In this document: piece by piece, positions 1 to 8,055 of the stretch
How the letters are laid out: every line of letters begins with the position of its first letter
How positions within the stretch are numbered: the first letter of the stretch is position 1
Assembly (NCBI GenBank): GCA_002898575.1
Contig: BEHT01000023.1
Span: 1 to 56,452, forward strand
From: a bacterium HR17
GTDB taxonomy: Bacteria; Armatimonadota; Fervidibacteria; Fervidibacterales; Fervidibacteraceae
Direction: 5' to 3'
DNA: 56,452 nucleotides
Translations under genes and position numbers: made by a program
The notes under the pieces: model-generated
Database searches by the model: none
What the model saw: only the letters and a program-made list of their open reading frames with translations
Told to the model about the DNA's origin: nothing

Positions 1-6
1 TAGGGT

Positions 7-1476
7 TTACCCCTTGACGACGCCGATGGGACGCATGCGGGCGACACGGACGGAAATGCCCGCTTGATGGACGCACTTGGTCACTTCATCCACATCTTTA
101 TAGGCTTCGGGCGTTTCTTCCACGACGGTCGCTTTAGTCGTGCCTCGCACGATGATACCTTGCTTGCGCAGCCGTTGCAGCAGTTCGTTGACATCCGTGG
201 AGCGTTTGGCGGCAGCGCGGCTCATGACGCGCCCGGCGCCGTGACAGGTGCTCCCGAAGGTTTCCTTCATAGCCCCGTCCGTGCCGACCAGCAAAAACGA
301 CCCCGTGCCCATGCTGCCGGGGATGAGCACGGGTTGCCCGATGGCGCGGTAGCGTTCAGGGATGGCGGGGTGACCGGGCGGGAAGGCGCGGGTCGCTCCT
401 TTGCGGTGGACGACCACCGTTTTCTTTTCGCCGTCAATCTCGTGCTCTTCAACTTTGGCGATGTTGTGGGCGACATCGTAGACGACTTGAATGCCCAACT
501 TCTCCCAACTGGTGCCGAAAACTTTCTCAAAGGCTTTGCGGACGTTGTGGGTGATGCACTGGCGGTTGGCAAAGGCGTAGTTGATGGCACACCGCATCGC
601 TCCGAGATAGTTTTGGGCTTCCGGTGACTTAAAGGGCGCGCACGCCAACTGGCGGTCGGGCAGCCAGATGCCGTATTTGCGGACGGCGAGTTCCATGACA
701 TCTAAGTAATCGTCACAGACTTGATGCCCAAACCCGCGCGAACCGCAGTGAATCATGACGACGATTTGCCCGACCTGTTCAATGCCCATCGCTTGGGCGA
801 TGCGGGGGTTGTAGATTTCCTGCACGACCTGCACTTCCAAAAAGTGGTTACCGCTGCCCAGAGTGCCCAGTTGGGGCATGCCTCGTTCAACCGCCCGTTT
901 GCTTACCTTGTCGGGGTCAGCGCCGTCAATGCAGCCGTACTCTTCCATGCACTCCAGGTCTTCAGGGACGCCGAAGTTGCGCCGATAAACCGCCCACCGC
1001 GCCCCTTCCACCAGCACCTTTTCAAACTCGTCGCGGGATTTGACGACGACGGCGCCTTCTGCACCGACGCCTGCCGGCACCATGTGATAGAGCGTGTCCA
1101 CCAGTTCCTCCAACTTAGGCTCCACATCGTCGTAGGTCAAATTGGTGCGGAGCAATCGCACGCCACAGTTGATGTCGTAGCCGACACCCCCCGGCGAAAT
1201 AACGCCCGTTTCCGTGTCCATCGCTGCGACGCCGCCGATGGGAAAGCCATAGCCCCAATGGATGTCGGGCATGGCGATGGCGTAACGGACGATGCCAGGG
1301 AGGGTGGCGACATTCGCCAGTTGCTCCAACGCCATGTCACGCTTGATGTGGTCTAACATCTTTTCGGTCGCATACAAAAGGGCATCCACGCGCATCTCGC
1401 GCTTGTAACTTTTCGGGATGCGCCAGCGGCAGTCGTCTATCTTTTCCAACGGACCCGTCCAGGCGCGGTCTGCCAT
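7..1476 (-). CDS. rtcB: RtcB RNA-splicing ligase
   Basis: GTP- and Mn-dependent ligase joining 2',3'-cyclic phosphate or 3'-phosphate RNA ends to 5'-OH ends. At 489 aa it has full family length. Visible motifs: DINCGVR (101-107, metal-binding Cys104), GSGNHFLE (207-214), HCGSRG (243-248), AHN (336-338), the glycine-rich GSMGTGSF (387-394), and CHGAGR (411-416), whose His is the guanylylated residue in the family. The ATG has a GGAGGTG Shine-Dalgarno (SD) seven bases upstream. No archease or RtcA gene is visible nearby. It is transcribed away from the pqqD-like gene. Identity is secure; whether it serves RNA repair or tRNA processing cannot be told. Confidence 0.97.
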   Translation of the reverse strand: MADRAWTGPLEKIDDCRWRIPKSYKREMRVDALLYATEKMLDHIKRDMALEQLANVATLPGIVRYAIAMPDIHWGYGFPIGGVAAMDTETGVISPGGVGYDINCGVRLLRTNLTYDDVEPKLEELVDTLYHMVPAGVGAEGAVVVKSRDEFEKVLVEGARWAVYRRNFGVPEDLECMEEYGCIDGADPDKVSKRAVERGMPQLGTLGSGNHFLEVQVVQEIYNPRIAQAMGIEQVGQIVVMIHCGSRGFGHQVCDDYLDVMELAVRKYGIWLPDRQLACAPFKSPEAQNYLGAMRCAINYAFANRQCITHNVRKAFEKVFGTSWEKLGIQVVYDVAHNIAKVEEHEIDGEKKTVVVHRKGATRAFPPGHPAIPERYRAIGQPVLIPGSMGTGSFLLVGTDGAMKETFGSTCHGAGRVMSRAAAKRSTDVNELLQRLRKQGIIVRGTTKATVVEETPEAYKDVDEVTKCVHQAGISVRVARMRPIGVVKG

Positions 1477-1643
1477 GACGGGACACCTCCGTGTGAGTTC
1501 ATGCAGGCAGCGCTATAAATTCTGCCACGACCGCTTGACGGGTGGGCTTGACTGACCGCTGCGGTTGTTGGCACAATGTTAAGGGAGCGGATAACTGTCA
1601 GTGACCTGAAAGCACGCTGTTCCCGACAGGGACGGGATGCCCT

Positions 1644-2012
1644 TTGGCTGAAAAAATGGTCGCGCGCCACACAGAACTACAGTGGCAGCAAGTGCGCCCG
1701 TTGCGTGCGGACGGTGTCGCGTGGGAAGAGCGAGACGGTGTGGTGCTCATTACTGTGCGACGAAACGACTGGGTCGCCCGCTTGGTCAGATGGTTTAGCG
1801 GTCGCCCGCTGATTCGGCGCATTGAACTGGATGAAATTGGGTCGCTGGTATGGTCACTGTGCGATGGGCAACATACCGTCAGCGACATTGCCGACCGCTT
1901 GACGGCGCGCTATCAATTGATGCGGCGGGAAGCCCTCGCATCGTTGGTAGAGTTTCTGACGCAACTGCGTCGGCGCCGCCTGGTGTGTTGGGAGGAGGCG
2001 AACTCTCCATGA
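1644..2012 (+). CDS. PqqD-like (RRE-fold) small protein
   Basis: 122 aa. The central part (about 55-115) has the PqqD pattern: a hydrophobic strand, a 'LVWSLCDGQHTVSDIADRL' helix-turn region, then a C-terminal helix ending in a leucine-rich segment. PqqD-like domains recognise leader peptides of ribosomal peptides or act as small wHTH adaptors. The stop overlaps the ATG of the next gene (ATGA, 2009-2012), so it is translationally coupled to an ABC permease and ATPase. No precursor peptide or radical-SAM enzyme is seen, so the ligand is unknown. The fold is fairly sure, the role is not. Confidence 0.75.
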   Translation: MAEKMVARHTELQWQQVRPLRADGVAWEERDGVVLITVRRNDWVARLVRWFSGRPLIRRIELDEIGSLVWSLCDGQHTVSDIADRLTARYQLMRREALASLVEFLTQLRRRRLVCWEEANSP

Positions 2013-2674
2013 CACGCGCCCGTAGCAACATGACGGCGTTCGGGTTAACCCGCGAGGAAATTCGGCGGCGCATCCGGCTGCCATGGAGTGAAGCCTTTCG
2101 CATTAGTTGGCGCTATGTCACCATCCGGTTGGGACGGTCGCTGGTGACCGCAAGCACTGTTTTTCTTTCGGTCGCTTTCCTCATGGCGATTTTCACGATG
2201 GTATTGGCATCCAAAGCCGCTGGGCAAGAGTTAGATGCCCCGACGCGCGCCCGCTACATGTGGTCGGTGTTGATGGGCTTTGTGATTTGCTCCGTCGGCA
2301 TCATCAACGCCTTGCTAATGTCGGTCACAGAGCGCTTTCGGGAAATCGGGACGATGAAATGCTTGGGGGCGCTGGACGACTTTATCGTCCGTATGTTCCT
2401 CATTGAAGCGGCGTTGATGGGGTTGTTCGGATCGCTGGCAGGGGCGTTGGCTGGTGCGTTGCTGATGTTGATGTGGAGCGGTTTGCGTGTCGGGTTTGGC
2501 GTGTTGGGTAAAATGGCGTGGGGCTTTCAGAGCCCTGACGGTAGTTTGGGGTTCTTGGGGTGCTTGGTCGTGTCCGTCGTAGCGGGGGTGGTCTTATCCA
2601 TTGTCTCGGCGATCGTCCCTGCTCTCCGCGCCGCTCGGCTCCAAGCCGCCGACGCGTTGCGGACGGAAATTTAA
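2009..2674 (+). CDS. FtsX/MacB-type ABC transporter permease
   Basis: 221-aa membrane protein with about four transmembrane segments (about 47-67, 86-106, 130-156, 182-206). The stretch TERFREIGTMKCLGA (107-121) is the hallmark of the FtsX/LolC/MacB permease domain. It is shorter than MacB and lacks a large extracytoplasmic domain, so it resembles a minimal permease. The ATG overlaps the stop of the PqqD-like gene; an in-frame upstream start would run inside that gene and is rejected. It likely pairs with the ATPase that follows. The substrate is unknown. Confidence 0.85.
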   Translation: MTRARSNMTAFGLTREEIRRRIRLPWSEAFRISWRYVTIRLGRSLVTASTVFLSVAFLMAIFTMVLASKAAGQELDAPTRARYMWSVLMGFVICSVGIINALLMSVTERFREIGTMKCLGALDDFIVRMFLIEAALMGLFGSLAGALAGALLMLMWSGLRVGFGVLGKMAWGFQSPDGSLGFLGCLVVSVVAGVVLSIVSAIVPALRAARLQAADALRTEI

Positions 2675-2699
2675 ACCCCACAAAATGGAGGTGACGACG

Positions 2700-3542
2700 G
2701 TGGCGTTGGATCCAATGATGACCCCACCGACCGGAGAGATGCGGGAGCGGTTACAAGATGCCGCTCAGCGCTTGGAGCCGGTGATGGAGCAGGTGTCCGA
2801 GTTCATCGTTCGCACCCGCGATGTCCGCAAGGTCTACTACATGGGCAAGGTGGAAGTGCAAGCCTTGCGGGGTGTGACACTGGACATCAAGCGAGGCGAA
2901 TACATCTCCATCATGGGTCCGTCTGGGTCAGGGAAATCCACGCTGTTCAACATGATCGGCGGGCTGGACAAGCCGACTTCCGGCAGCGTTTACATCAACG
3001 AAGTGGACCTTGCGCAACTGGACGCCTACGAGTTAGCGTGGCTGCGCTGCCGCACGATCGGCTACATCTTCCAGACTTTCAACCTCATTCCTGTCATGAC
3101 GGCGCTGGAAAATGTGACCTTGCCGATGATCTTCGCAGGTGTTCCCGAAGATGAACGGCGGGAACGGGGCATGGAGTTGCTGCGGCGGGTCGGATTGGCG
3201 GAGCGCTGGAACCACAAACCCTTTGAGTTATCTGGTGGTCAACAGCAGCGCGTCGCCATTGCCCGCGCCCTCGCCAATGACCCTGCCATTATCCTCGCTG
3301 ACGAACCGACGGGGAACTTGGACCTCAAGACAGGGCGGGAAATCATTCAGTTGCTCAAGGAACTCAACGAGGAAAAAGGGGTAACCATCATCTCGGCGAC
3401 CCATGACCTGAAAATGTTGGATGTTTCCGACCGCGTGATTTGGATTCGCGACGGGCGCGTCGCCAAGATTGAGGAGCGCGCTAAGATTCAACTGGAAGCC
3501 GCACTGGCGGTGGAGGAGGAACTGGTGGAAGGTGTCGAGTGA
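2700..3542 (+). CDS. ABC transporter ATP-binding protein (LolD/MacB family)
   Basis: 280-aa ATPase of the MacB/LolD/FtsE class. Walker [10 protein letters not shown] (73-81), Q-loop near Q125, signature LSGGQ (177-181), Walker B ILADEP (198-203), and the switch His in SATHD are all present. The GTG at 2700 is chosen because GGAGGTG sits six bases upstream; an ATG at 2685 would place that SD inside the gene. An N-terminal extension of about 35 residues precedes the nucleotide-binding domain. It ends an operon with the PqqD-like protein and permease, followed by a strong terminator. Confidence 0.93.
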   Translation: MALDPMMTPPTGEMRERLQDAAQRLEPVMEQVSEFIVRTRDVRKVYYMGKVEVQALRGVTLDIKRGEYISIMGPSGSGKSTLFNMIGGLDKPTSGSVYINEVDLAQLDAYELAWLRCRTIGYIFQTFNLIPVMTALENVTLPMIFAGVPEDERRERGMELLRRVGLAERWNHKPFELSGGQQQRVAIARALANDPAIILADEPTGNLDLKTGREIIQLLKELNEEKGVTIISATHDLKMLDVSDRVIWIRDGRVAKIEERAKIQLEAALAVEEELVEGVE

Positions 3543-3650
3543 CCTGCTGCCCCCAAAACCGATGGCGATTTGGTGCGTCTAATAATAGTGGACGGGAGAC
3601 AAAAAGGGTTTTGAAAAGGCGACGCCGCATCATACTCCCTCCCGACCTTT

Positions 3651-3696
3651 CGCCGGCGCGGTCCCCCTCCCGCCGCGTCGGCGCTTTTTCTTTTTT
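3651..3696 (+). terminator. Rho-independent terminator of the ABC operon
   Basis: CGCCGGCGCGG (3651-3661) pairs with CCGCGTCGGCG (3673-3683) as an 11-bp stem with one G-U pair, followed by TTTTTCTTTTTT (3685-3696). It lies 110 bases after the ATPase stop and just beyond the 3' end of convergent thiC. Confidence 0.85.
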
Positions 3697-3707
3697 GCCC
3701 TAAACGG

Positions 3708-5105
3708 CTAAACCAGCGACCCCAGCTTCTCCCGCAAGTGGCGCAAGACTTTTTCCTTGGGGTCTACGCGTTTGCGGTCGTTCCCGTCCCCTTGCGCCAT
3801 CTCTTCTGCCAACGCCTTCAGCGTCTTGCGTTCAGTGTTCATGGAACTGACATAGGCACAGAAGTCACCGCACATCGTGCAGACGCCTTTCTCGTAGTCT
3901 TCGCTCATCAGACGGTATTCGCGGGCTTTGTCGGGGTCAATAGCGAGGGCGAACATCGTCTCCCAATCCAGTCGGTAACGGGCTTTGGACATCTCCAAGT
4001 TGCGCTCCCACGCACCCTTTACACCTTTAGCGATGTCACCCGAATGGGCAGCGATGCGCGTCGCGATGATGCCCTGCCGCACATCTTCCGGATCGGGCAA
4101 TCGCAAATGTTCCGCGGGCGTGATGTAGCAGAGAAAGTCGGCGCCGGCTGCTGCGGCGATCGCGCCGCCGATCGCCCCCGTGATGTGGTCATAGCCTGCG
4201 CCGATGTCGCAAGTCAGTGGACCCAGCACATAAATGGGCGCACCGTAGCAAAGGCGTTTCATCATCTTGATGTGGGCGTCAATGTGATGGATGGGCACAT
4301 GCCCTGGACCTTCAATCATCACTTGCACACCGGCGTCCCATGCCCGCAAAGTCAGTTCGCCCAGCACGAAGTTCTCAAACCACTGGGCGGCATCGCCGGC
4401 ATCGGCGATGGCGCCAGGGCGCAGCCCATCACCGAGGCTGATGGTCACATCGTATTTGGCGCAGATGTCCAGCAAGCGGTCAAACTGCTCATAGAGCGGG
4501 TTCTCCGCCCGATGGTGTGCCATCCAGTGCGCCAACAACGACCCGCCCCGGGAGACCATCCCACAAGTGCGATTTTGCTGGACAAAAATGCGCACCGCTT
4601 CCCGTGTGACGCCACAGTGGAGCGTCATATAGTCCACACCCTGCCGGGCTTGGCGCTCAATGACCTCAAACAGGTGTTCAGGGTCCATCTCGGTGATGGA
4701 CTTGCCTTCCCGCAGCAACTCCCATGCGACTTGGTAAATCGGCACAGTGCCCAGTGGCTTGCGCCATCGGTTCAAAATCGTCACGCGGATAAAGTCCAAA
4801 TCGCCGCCGGTGCTCAAGTCCATGATGGTGTCAGCGCCGTAGCGCTCGCACACCTCCACCTTAAGCAGTTCCTCGTCCAAGTCCACATGGTCGGGGGAAG
4901 TGCCAATGTTGGCGTTGACCTTCGTCCGCAACCCTTCGCCGATGCCAATCGGGTAGTAGTTGGGATGGTTGATGTTGCGTGGGATGACGACCCGCCCCTT
5001 GGCAATTTGCTCCCGCAGCCACTCCGCATCCACGCCTTCGTCTTGGGCGACGATGCGCATCTCTTCGGTAACGATGCCTTGTCGTGCCGCTTGCATCTGC
5101 GTCAT
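3708..5105 (-). CDS. thiC: Phosphomethylpyrimidine synthase ThiC
   Basis: Radical-SAM enzyme converting aminoimidazole ribotide to HMP-phosphate in thiamin synthesis. 465 aa, the length of the short ThiC form without the long N-terminal domain. The C-terminal CTMCGDFC (about 409-416) gives the CX2CX4C cluster site typical of ThiC. The ATG at 5105 is chosen because GAGGAGG lies just upstream; an in-frame start at 5147 has none. It stands alone: no thi genes are adjacent. I looked for a TPP riboswitch upstream and found none of the conserved thi-box elements, unusual for thiC. Confidence 0.97.
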   Translation of the reverse strand: MTQMQAARQGIVTEEMRIVAQDEGVDAEWLREQIAKGRVVIPRNINHPNYYPIGIGEGLRTKVNANIGTSPDHVDLDEELLKVEVCERYGADTIMDLSTGGDLDFIRVTILNRWRKPLGTVPIYQVAWELLREGKSITEMDPEHLFEVIERQARQGVDYMTLHCGVTREAVRIFVQQNRTCGMVSRGGSLLAHWMAHHRAENPLYEQFDRLLDICAKYDVTISLGDGLRPGAIADAGDAAQWFENFVLGELTLRAWDAGVQVMIEGPGHVPIHHIDAHIKMMKRLCYGAPIYVLGPLTCDIGAGYDHITGAIGGAIAAAAGADFLCYITPAEHLRLPDPEDVRQGIIATRIAAHSGDIAKGVKGAWERNLEMSKARYRLDWETMFALAIDPDKAREYRLMSEDYEKGVCTMCGDFCAYVSSMNTERKTLKALAEEMAQGDGNDRKRVDPKEKVLRHLREKLGSLV

Positions 5106-5321
5106 CGTGCGTCGCCTCCTCAATCTCAATTGGTTTTTCAGTGGCACACCCTTCCGTGAAAGGCAGCCGTGCGTCTGTCACGACCGCCGACAGCGATGGC
5201 GGTCGGCGTTTCTCAATTGTGCAACGGGCAGCGTTCAACTGACGCTCGTCGCTTTCGGCATGCGGTTGGGTGCCAATCTCTTTCCTGCATGCTTTGTTGA
5301 GTTTTCCTTTCAGCGGTGCCT
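5106..5321 (-). other. thiC upstream region with hairpin
   Basis: A 216-base non-coding stretch. It has an inverted repeat GACCGCC/GGCGGTC around 5182-5207 that could form a 7-bp hairpin in the leader. No TPP aptamer and no convincing promoter hexamers were recognised. The rest shows nothing I can name. Confidence 0.4.
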
Positions 5322-5924
5322 CGGAGGGCGCGTCTCCTGACGCGCCGAGATGTGGCGGCTCAGGAGAGCCGCTCTCCGAGCGAACCTTCAACATTTGGAG
5401 GGCGCATCTCCCGATGCGCCATTTTTCGGCGGCTCAGGAGAGCCGCCCTCCGAGAAAACCTTCAACATTCGGAGGGCGCATCTCCCGATGCGCCGCTTCT
5501 CGGCGGCTCAAAAGAGCCGCCCTCCGAGCGAACCTTCAACATTTGGAGGGCGCATCTCCCGATGCGCCATTTTTCGGCGGCTCAGGAGAGCCGCCCTCCG
5601 AGCGAACCTTCAACATTTGGAGGGCGCATCTCCCGATGCGCCGCTTCTCGGCGGCTCAAAAGAGCCGCCCTCCGAGCGAACCTTCAACATTCGGAGGGCG
5701 CATCTCCCGATGCGCCATTTTTCGGCGGCTCAGAGAGCCGCCCTCCGAGAAAACCTTCAACATTCGGAGGGCGCATCTCCCGATGCGCCGCTTCTCGGCG
5801 GCTCAAAAGAGCCGCCCTCCGAGCGAACCTTCAACATTTGGAGGGCGCGTCTTCTGACGCGCCGAGATGTGGTGGCTCAAAGAGCCGCCCTCCGAAGAGG
5901 CGCTCTCCGAGAGGCACCCTCCGA
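5322..5924. repeat. Tandem array of eight two-hairpin repeats, ~74-bp period
   Basis: Eight units start at about 5323, 5397, 5471, 5545, 5619, 5693, 5766 and 5840. Each unit has an outer GGAGG/CCTCC stem, an arm GGCGCATC-N4-GATGCGCC (or GGCGCGTC-N4-GACGCGCC), a linker of about 7-8 bases, and an arm GGCGGCTC-N3/4-GAGCCGCC. Units are joined by a conserved CGAACCTTCAACATT-like spacer. Linkers alternate: 2, 4 and 6 have ATTTTTC, 3, 5 and 7 have GCTTCTC, while 1 and 8 share GAGATGT. All three plus frames stay open through the array, but the translations are only the repeat, so I call no gene here. It lies between the 3' end of metG and the leader of thiC. Confidence 0.95.
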
Positions 5925-6131
5925 CCGAACCTCATTATTCAACACTAAACCGATGGCTGCTCAATTGACAGTGACGAAAAACAGCGAGTTGCTCGGTGAG
6001 CGACAAAGGCTTCCGCCGAGTTGGCGGGCAAGAAAAGCGCTTTCAGCAGCGGTGGGGCACCTCAGAGGGTTAGCGAAAAGCCCAGCAGCCCATCGTAACG
6101 CCGCTGGTAACACGCAGGAACCGTCTTGGGT
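5925..6131. other. Intergenic sequence with no recognisable feature
   Basis: About 207 bases between the repeat array and the 3' end of metG. I see no ORF with a ribosome site, no tRNA cloverleaf and no terminator with a T-tract. Confidence 0.5.
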
Positions 6132-7925
6132 TCACCCGCTCGGCTTGCCCAACTTTGCCCGTTCTTCCTCAGCAACTTTCTCGTCCAGTTTGGCGAACAG
6201 CGGGGCGATGTCCCGCAACGGTTGCCCTGGAGGTAGCGCGCTCGGTTGCCATTGCGGTGCCCCCCTTGCGGGACGATAACGCAAAACCCAATGCGTGCGG
6301 GTCGTCTCTGCGATCTCTTGCACTGCGAACTCGCCGACGAGGTTGCCGTCGTAACCGAGCATGTGATGCAACCGTTCGCAGGTGAAGGGCATGAAGGGTG
6401 TCAGCATCACTTTCAGCGTGTCAATTGCCCGCAGCGTCACATAGCAAACGGTGGCGGTGCGCTCCTTATCGGTCTTGATCGTTTGCCACGGTTGTTGTTC
6501 GTCCCAGTAGCGGTTGAGCGTTCGCACGAACTCCATCGCTTCCGCCAGCGCCCGCTTGAATTTGCAGGTGCTCAGTAGTTGATCTACGGTCATCAGCGTT
6601 TCTTCGGCATGGCGTTCAACGGCGCGGTCGCGGTCGGTCAGTGCCGACGGGAACGGCACGCGCCCGTCAAAGTTACGGGCGGTGAAGGTCAAAGCGCGAT
6701 GGACTAAGTTGCCCCACCAACCGACGAGTTCATCGTTGTTGCGTCGGACAAAATCCGCCCAAGTGAATTCGGTGTCGGCGGTCTCAGGCGCGATGGCGGT
6801 CAGGTAGTAACGGAACGCGTCAGGGTTGAAACGCGTTGCGACATCGTGCGCCCATACCGCCCAGTGGCGGGAGGTGGAAAACTTATCGCCCTCAAGGTTC
6901 AAAAACTCGTTGGCGGGCACATCGTAAGGCAAGACAAAAGTGACGGCACCGTCGTCTTCACTCAACCGTTCCGCGCCCATCAGTTCGGCAGGCCAAATGA
7001 GCGTGTGGAACGGGATGTTGTCTTTGCCGATGAAGTAATAACTGCGGGTCGCTGGGTCATACCAAAACACCTTCCACTCATCGCCCGTCCCGCGTCCATC
7101 GGCGCGCTGAAGGCGCGCCCACTCAATCGTGCCCGACAGGTAGCCGATGACGGCTTCAAACCAGACATAGAGCACTTTGCCCTCAAAGCCCGCGACAGGG
7201 ACGGGGATGCCCCAGTCCAAGTCGCGGGTGATGGGGCGGGGCTGTAACCCCTGCGCCAAATAGTTGTGGGTGAAACGGTAGACATTCGGGCGCCAAAGGG
7301 GCTCGTGCTCGGCGACATAGCGTCGGAGCCGTTCCTCAAAGGCGGGCAGGTTCAGGAAAAAGTGTTCCGTCTCCCGCAGGACAGGGGTCGTTCCGTCCAG
7401 TAAACTTTTGGGGTTGAGCAGTTGTGTCGGCTCCAGCAGTGCCCCGCACTTTTCGCATTGGTCGCCCCGTGCCCGTTCGTAACCGCAGTGGGGGCAAATG
7501 CCGATGACATACCGATCGGGTAAAAACCGTCGCGACGCCTCGGAATACATCTGCAGCTGCTTCTGCGTGATGAGGTAGCCCCGCTCTTTCAGCCGCAGGA
7601 ACATCGTTTGCGCAATGCGGTGATGGTTTTCGGTGTCGGTGTGGGTGTAAAGGTCAAAGGAGATGGCGAACTGCTGCCAGACTTGCAAAAAGAGCCGATG
7701 GTAGCGCTCAAACAGGTCGCGCGGCGACACGCCCTCTTTGTCTGCTTGGAGCGTGATGGGCGCGCCGTGTGCGTCCGAGCCCGAAATCATGACGACCTCG
7801 TTGCCCTTGAGCCGATGGTAGCGGGCGAAAATGTCGGCAGGCAAGTAAGCGCCCGCGATGTGTCCCAGGTGCAGCGGTCCGTTGGCGTAAGGCCAAGCGA
7901 CCCCGATGAAGATGCGTTCCGGCAT
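6132..7925 (-). CDS. metG: Methionyl-tRNA synthetase
   Basis: Class I aminoacyl-tRNA synthetase charging tRNA-Met. 597 aa. HLGH at 19-22 is the HIGH motif; KFSTS at 348-352 replaces KMSKS, a form seen in the four-cysteine MetRS group. A zinc knuckle CPHC (144-147) with CEKC (157-160) lies in the connective domain. The anticodon-binding helical domain follows (about 390-530). The C-terminal tRNA-binding (Arc1/Trbp111-like) domain of many bacterial MetRS is absent. ATG has AAGGAGG upstream. Divergent from the UPF0182 gene. Confidence 0.97.
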   Translation of the reverse strand: MPERIFIGVAWPYANGPLHLGHIAGAYLPADIFARYHRLKGNEVVMISGSDAHGAPITLQADKEGVSPRDLFERYHRLFLQVWQQFAISFDLYTHTDTENHHRIAQTMFLRLKERGYLITQKQLQMYSEASRRFLPDRYVIGICPHCGYERARGDQCEKCGALLEPTQLLNPKSLLDGTTPVLRETEHFFLNLPAFEERLRRYVAEHEPLWRPNVYRFTHNYLAQGLQPRPITRDLDWGIPVPVAGFEGKVLYVWFEAVIGYLSGTIEWARLQRADGRGTGDEWKVFWYDPATRSYYFIGKDNIPFHTLIWPAELMGAERLSEDDGAVTFVLPYDVPANEFLNLEGDKFSTSRHWAVWAHDVATRFNPDAFRYYLTAIAPETADTEFTWADFVRRNNDELVGWWGNLVHRALTFTARNFDGRVPFPSALTDRDRAVERHAEETLMTVDQLLSTCKFKRALAEAMEFVRTLNRYWDEQQPWQTIKTDKERTATVCYVTLRAIDTLKVMLTPFMPFTCERLHHMLGYDGNLVGEFAVQEIAETTRTHWVLRYRPARGAPQWQPSALPPGQPLRDIAPLFAKLDEKVAEEERAKLGKPSG

Positions 7926-8055
7926 AGATGTGCCTCCTTCGTGCGCCGTGGGCGTTTTAGGTCAGGCGCGTTTTTCCCAGCGTGCTGGGACTCAAAGCCG
8001 GATGCCCCCGACATGTGCCCTGAGCCCCCTGCAAAAAGTTTTGCACCGTGCCGTG

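Noticed and set aside
1480-1643. A precursor peptide gene for the PqqD-like protein
   Set aside because: No short frame with an SD and a peptide-like core; the 78-aa frame at 1576 overlaps and shadows the PqqD-like gene.
3738-5159. 473-aa open frame antisense to thiC
   Set aside because: It mirrors thiC codons exactly, has no family features and no SD; thiC on the other strand is certain.
5322-5924. CRISPR array
   Set aside because: Units are strongly palindromic over their full length, spacers are the same between units, and no cas genes are near.
5270-6279. Three overlapping long open frames (195-309 aa) across the 5.3-kb array
   Set aside because: Their sequences are only translated repeat, in all three frames, without ribosome sites; the openness follows from the repeat lacking stops.
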